In this document: piece by piece, positions 24,779 to 26,000 of the stretch
Numbering within the stretch: position 1 is the stretch's first letter
Layout of the letters: every line of letters begins with the position of its first letter
NCBI GenBank assembly: GCA_012295275.1
Contig: CM022675.1
Coordinates: forward strand, 10,460,682-10,486,681
Length of the DNA stretch: 26,000 nt
Source: Chrysomallon squamiferum
Lineage: Eukaryota > Mollusca > Gastropoda > Neomphalida > Peltospiridae
Direction: 5' to 3'
The notes under the pieces: model-generated
Seen by the model: the letters and a program-made list of their open reading frames with translations, nothing else
Told to the model about the DNA's origin: nothing
The model's database searches: none
Program-made: the position numbers and the translations under genes

Positions 24779-24913
24779 AATAATAATAATAATAATAATG
24801 ATAATAATAATAATAATAAATGAAATATAAATACTAAAAATAATAAAATAATGCCGTTAAAAAATAAACCAAATGAATGAAATAAATTTAAAAGAGAAAC
24901 AACAACAACAGAA

Positions 24914-24955
<42 letters not shown>

Positions 24956-25440
24956 AAACAAATTTTAAAATGAAGAAATAGAATCAATGAAATAATAAAA
25001 TAAAATAAAAAAACGAAATAAAATAATATGTTTTAATAAACAAACTAATAAATACAGAACAGAAACAAAGAAATAAAGAAAACGTAAAATAAGGAAAAAT
25101 AAATGAAAGATTTAAAAAAAAAAAAATGAAATAAAATAAAACAAAATAAATAAAATAAAATAAAATAAATAAACAAACAAAACAAATAAAATTGAAAAAA
25201 CATTAAAAAAATAAAAATAAAAAATAAAAAAATAAAACACAAACACCTCCCCACCAAGCTAAAACAAAACAAAACAACACACACAAAAAAATAAAAACAA
25301 AAAAAAAAACAATTATAAACACAAATAAAATTTAAAACAACAAAAACAAAACAAACAAACAAACGAACGAACACACACACACACACACAAATACCCAGTC
25401 ACAAAAGAAGTGAATTAAAAAGGAAAACAAAAGGAAAAAG
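24779..25440. repeat. A-rich low-complexity block
   Basis: AAT repeats (24780-24820), a poly-A tract (24916-24952), then AAAT/AAAAC-type sequence and a CA run near 25372-25388. There is no credible gene; frames read as poly-Phe/Leu on the - strand. Confidence 0.85.
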
Positions 25441-25640
25441 GATAAAAACCAGGTTTCCCACGTTACTCATTCGGAAGACAAAATGATGGAGAGTGCGACT
25501 GAGAGACACTGACAACACGCACGACAACAAAAAGAACTAACGTCAGCATCAATTGAAAAAGTCATTGAGAAACACGTCTGTGCGTCCTGACACTCTCTGA
25601 CAACTCTCCACCAACTGGTTATTGTTCTTTTTCTCTTTCG
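25440..25640. other. Short island of unique sequence
   Basis: Ordinary-complexity DNA with several ACGT/CGTC words. No supported open frame. Confidence 0.3.
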
Positions 25641-25674
25641 TTTTAATTATATGTATTATAAGATGAAAAAACAA

Positions 25675-25677
<3 letters not shown>

Positions 25678-25719
<42 letters not shown>
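25678..25719. repeat. (GT)n microsatellite
   Basis: Pure GT array. Confidence 0.95.
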
Positions 25720-25721
<2 letters not shown>

Positions 25722-25797
25722 ATATATATATTTAATGTTTTATGAAAGTTTGCTCTCATCTTATTGAATTTCTGAAACTGTTGTCATCATTATTGTT

Positions 25798-25860
25798 GAA
25801 GTTGTTATTGTTGTTGTTGTTATTTCTATTATTATTACCATTATATTATTATTATCATCA

Positions 25861-25916
<56 letters not shown>

Positions 25917-26000
25917 TTAATTATTATTTATTATTATTATTATTATTGGTGTTTAATGTTATTACTATTATTGTTATTGTTGGTGTTATTATTACTGTTG
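25798..26000. repeat. (GTT)n/(ATT)n array running to the window edge
   Basis: A short GTT run, then a long ATT array (about 25863-25917), then mixed ATT/GTT to the end. Confidence 0.95.

Noticed and set aside
25045-25386. 113-codon - strand frame rich in Phe
   Set aside because: It is translation of A-rich low-complexity DNA.

Overview
The window is animal nuclear DNA. It is AT-rich and crowded with microsatellites, including runs of pure (GA/CT)n about 70-120 nt long, (CA/GT)n, (TA)n, and (AAT)n-type trinucleotide arrays. Genes are split by introns with GT-AG borders. There are no operons, ribosome binding sites or CRISPR arrays. The style and the gene content fit a mollusc, most likely a cephalopod. 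That placement is inference from genome texture, not from a diagnostic gene.

Left part (1-3700, + strand): the 3' half of an HSPBAP1-type JmjC-domain protein. At least four exons lie in the window and the gene begins upstream. Its last exon has a reading-frame break at about 2430 that either a 32-nt candidate intron or a one-base indel would repair. One intron holds a dispersed element, and a second copy sits in the opposite orientation at 18806-19083.

Middle (4300-10400, - strand): two paralogous genes for double hot-dog thioesterase-like proteins, arranged head-to-tail. They share exon borders and intron phases, so they arose by tandem duplication. The left copy has an extra first exon that looks like a mitochondrial presequence, but it has lost residues of the hot-dog active-site motif that the right copy keeps. 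The left copy and HSPBAP1 are convergent (tail to tail).

12665-14548 (+): a three-exon candidate gene for a small (135 aa) unrecognised membrane protein, whose exon phases fit together. Its upstream region holds three copies of an AACYGATAA motif and may also drive the right thioesterase gene.

Right part (14550-26000): mostly microsatellites and A-rich DNA, broken by a few islands of ordinary, CpG-containing sequence (about 16110-16560, 17985-18240, 19690-19900, 20470-20740, 22930-23350, 25440-25640). The one coding signal I can support there is a signal-peptide exon on the - strand (20254-20322), which ends in a perfect GTAAGT donor and has a TATA box and CRE-like sites upstream. No rRNA or tRNA gene was recognised. 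No complete mobile element with its own protein was seen.
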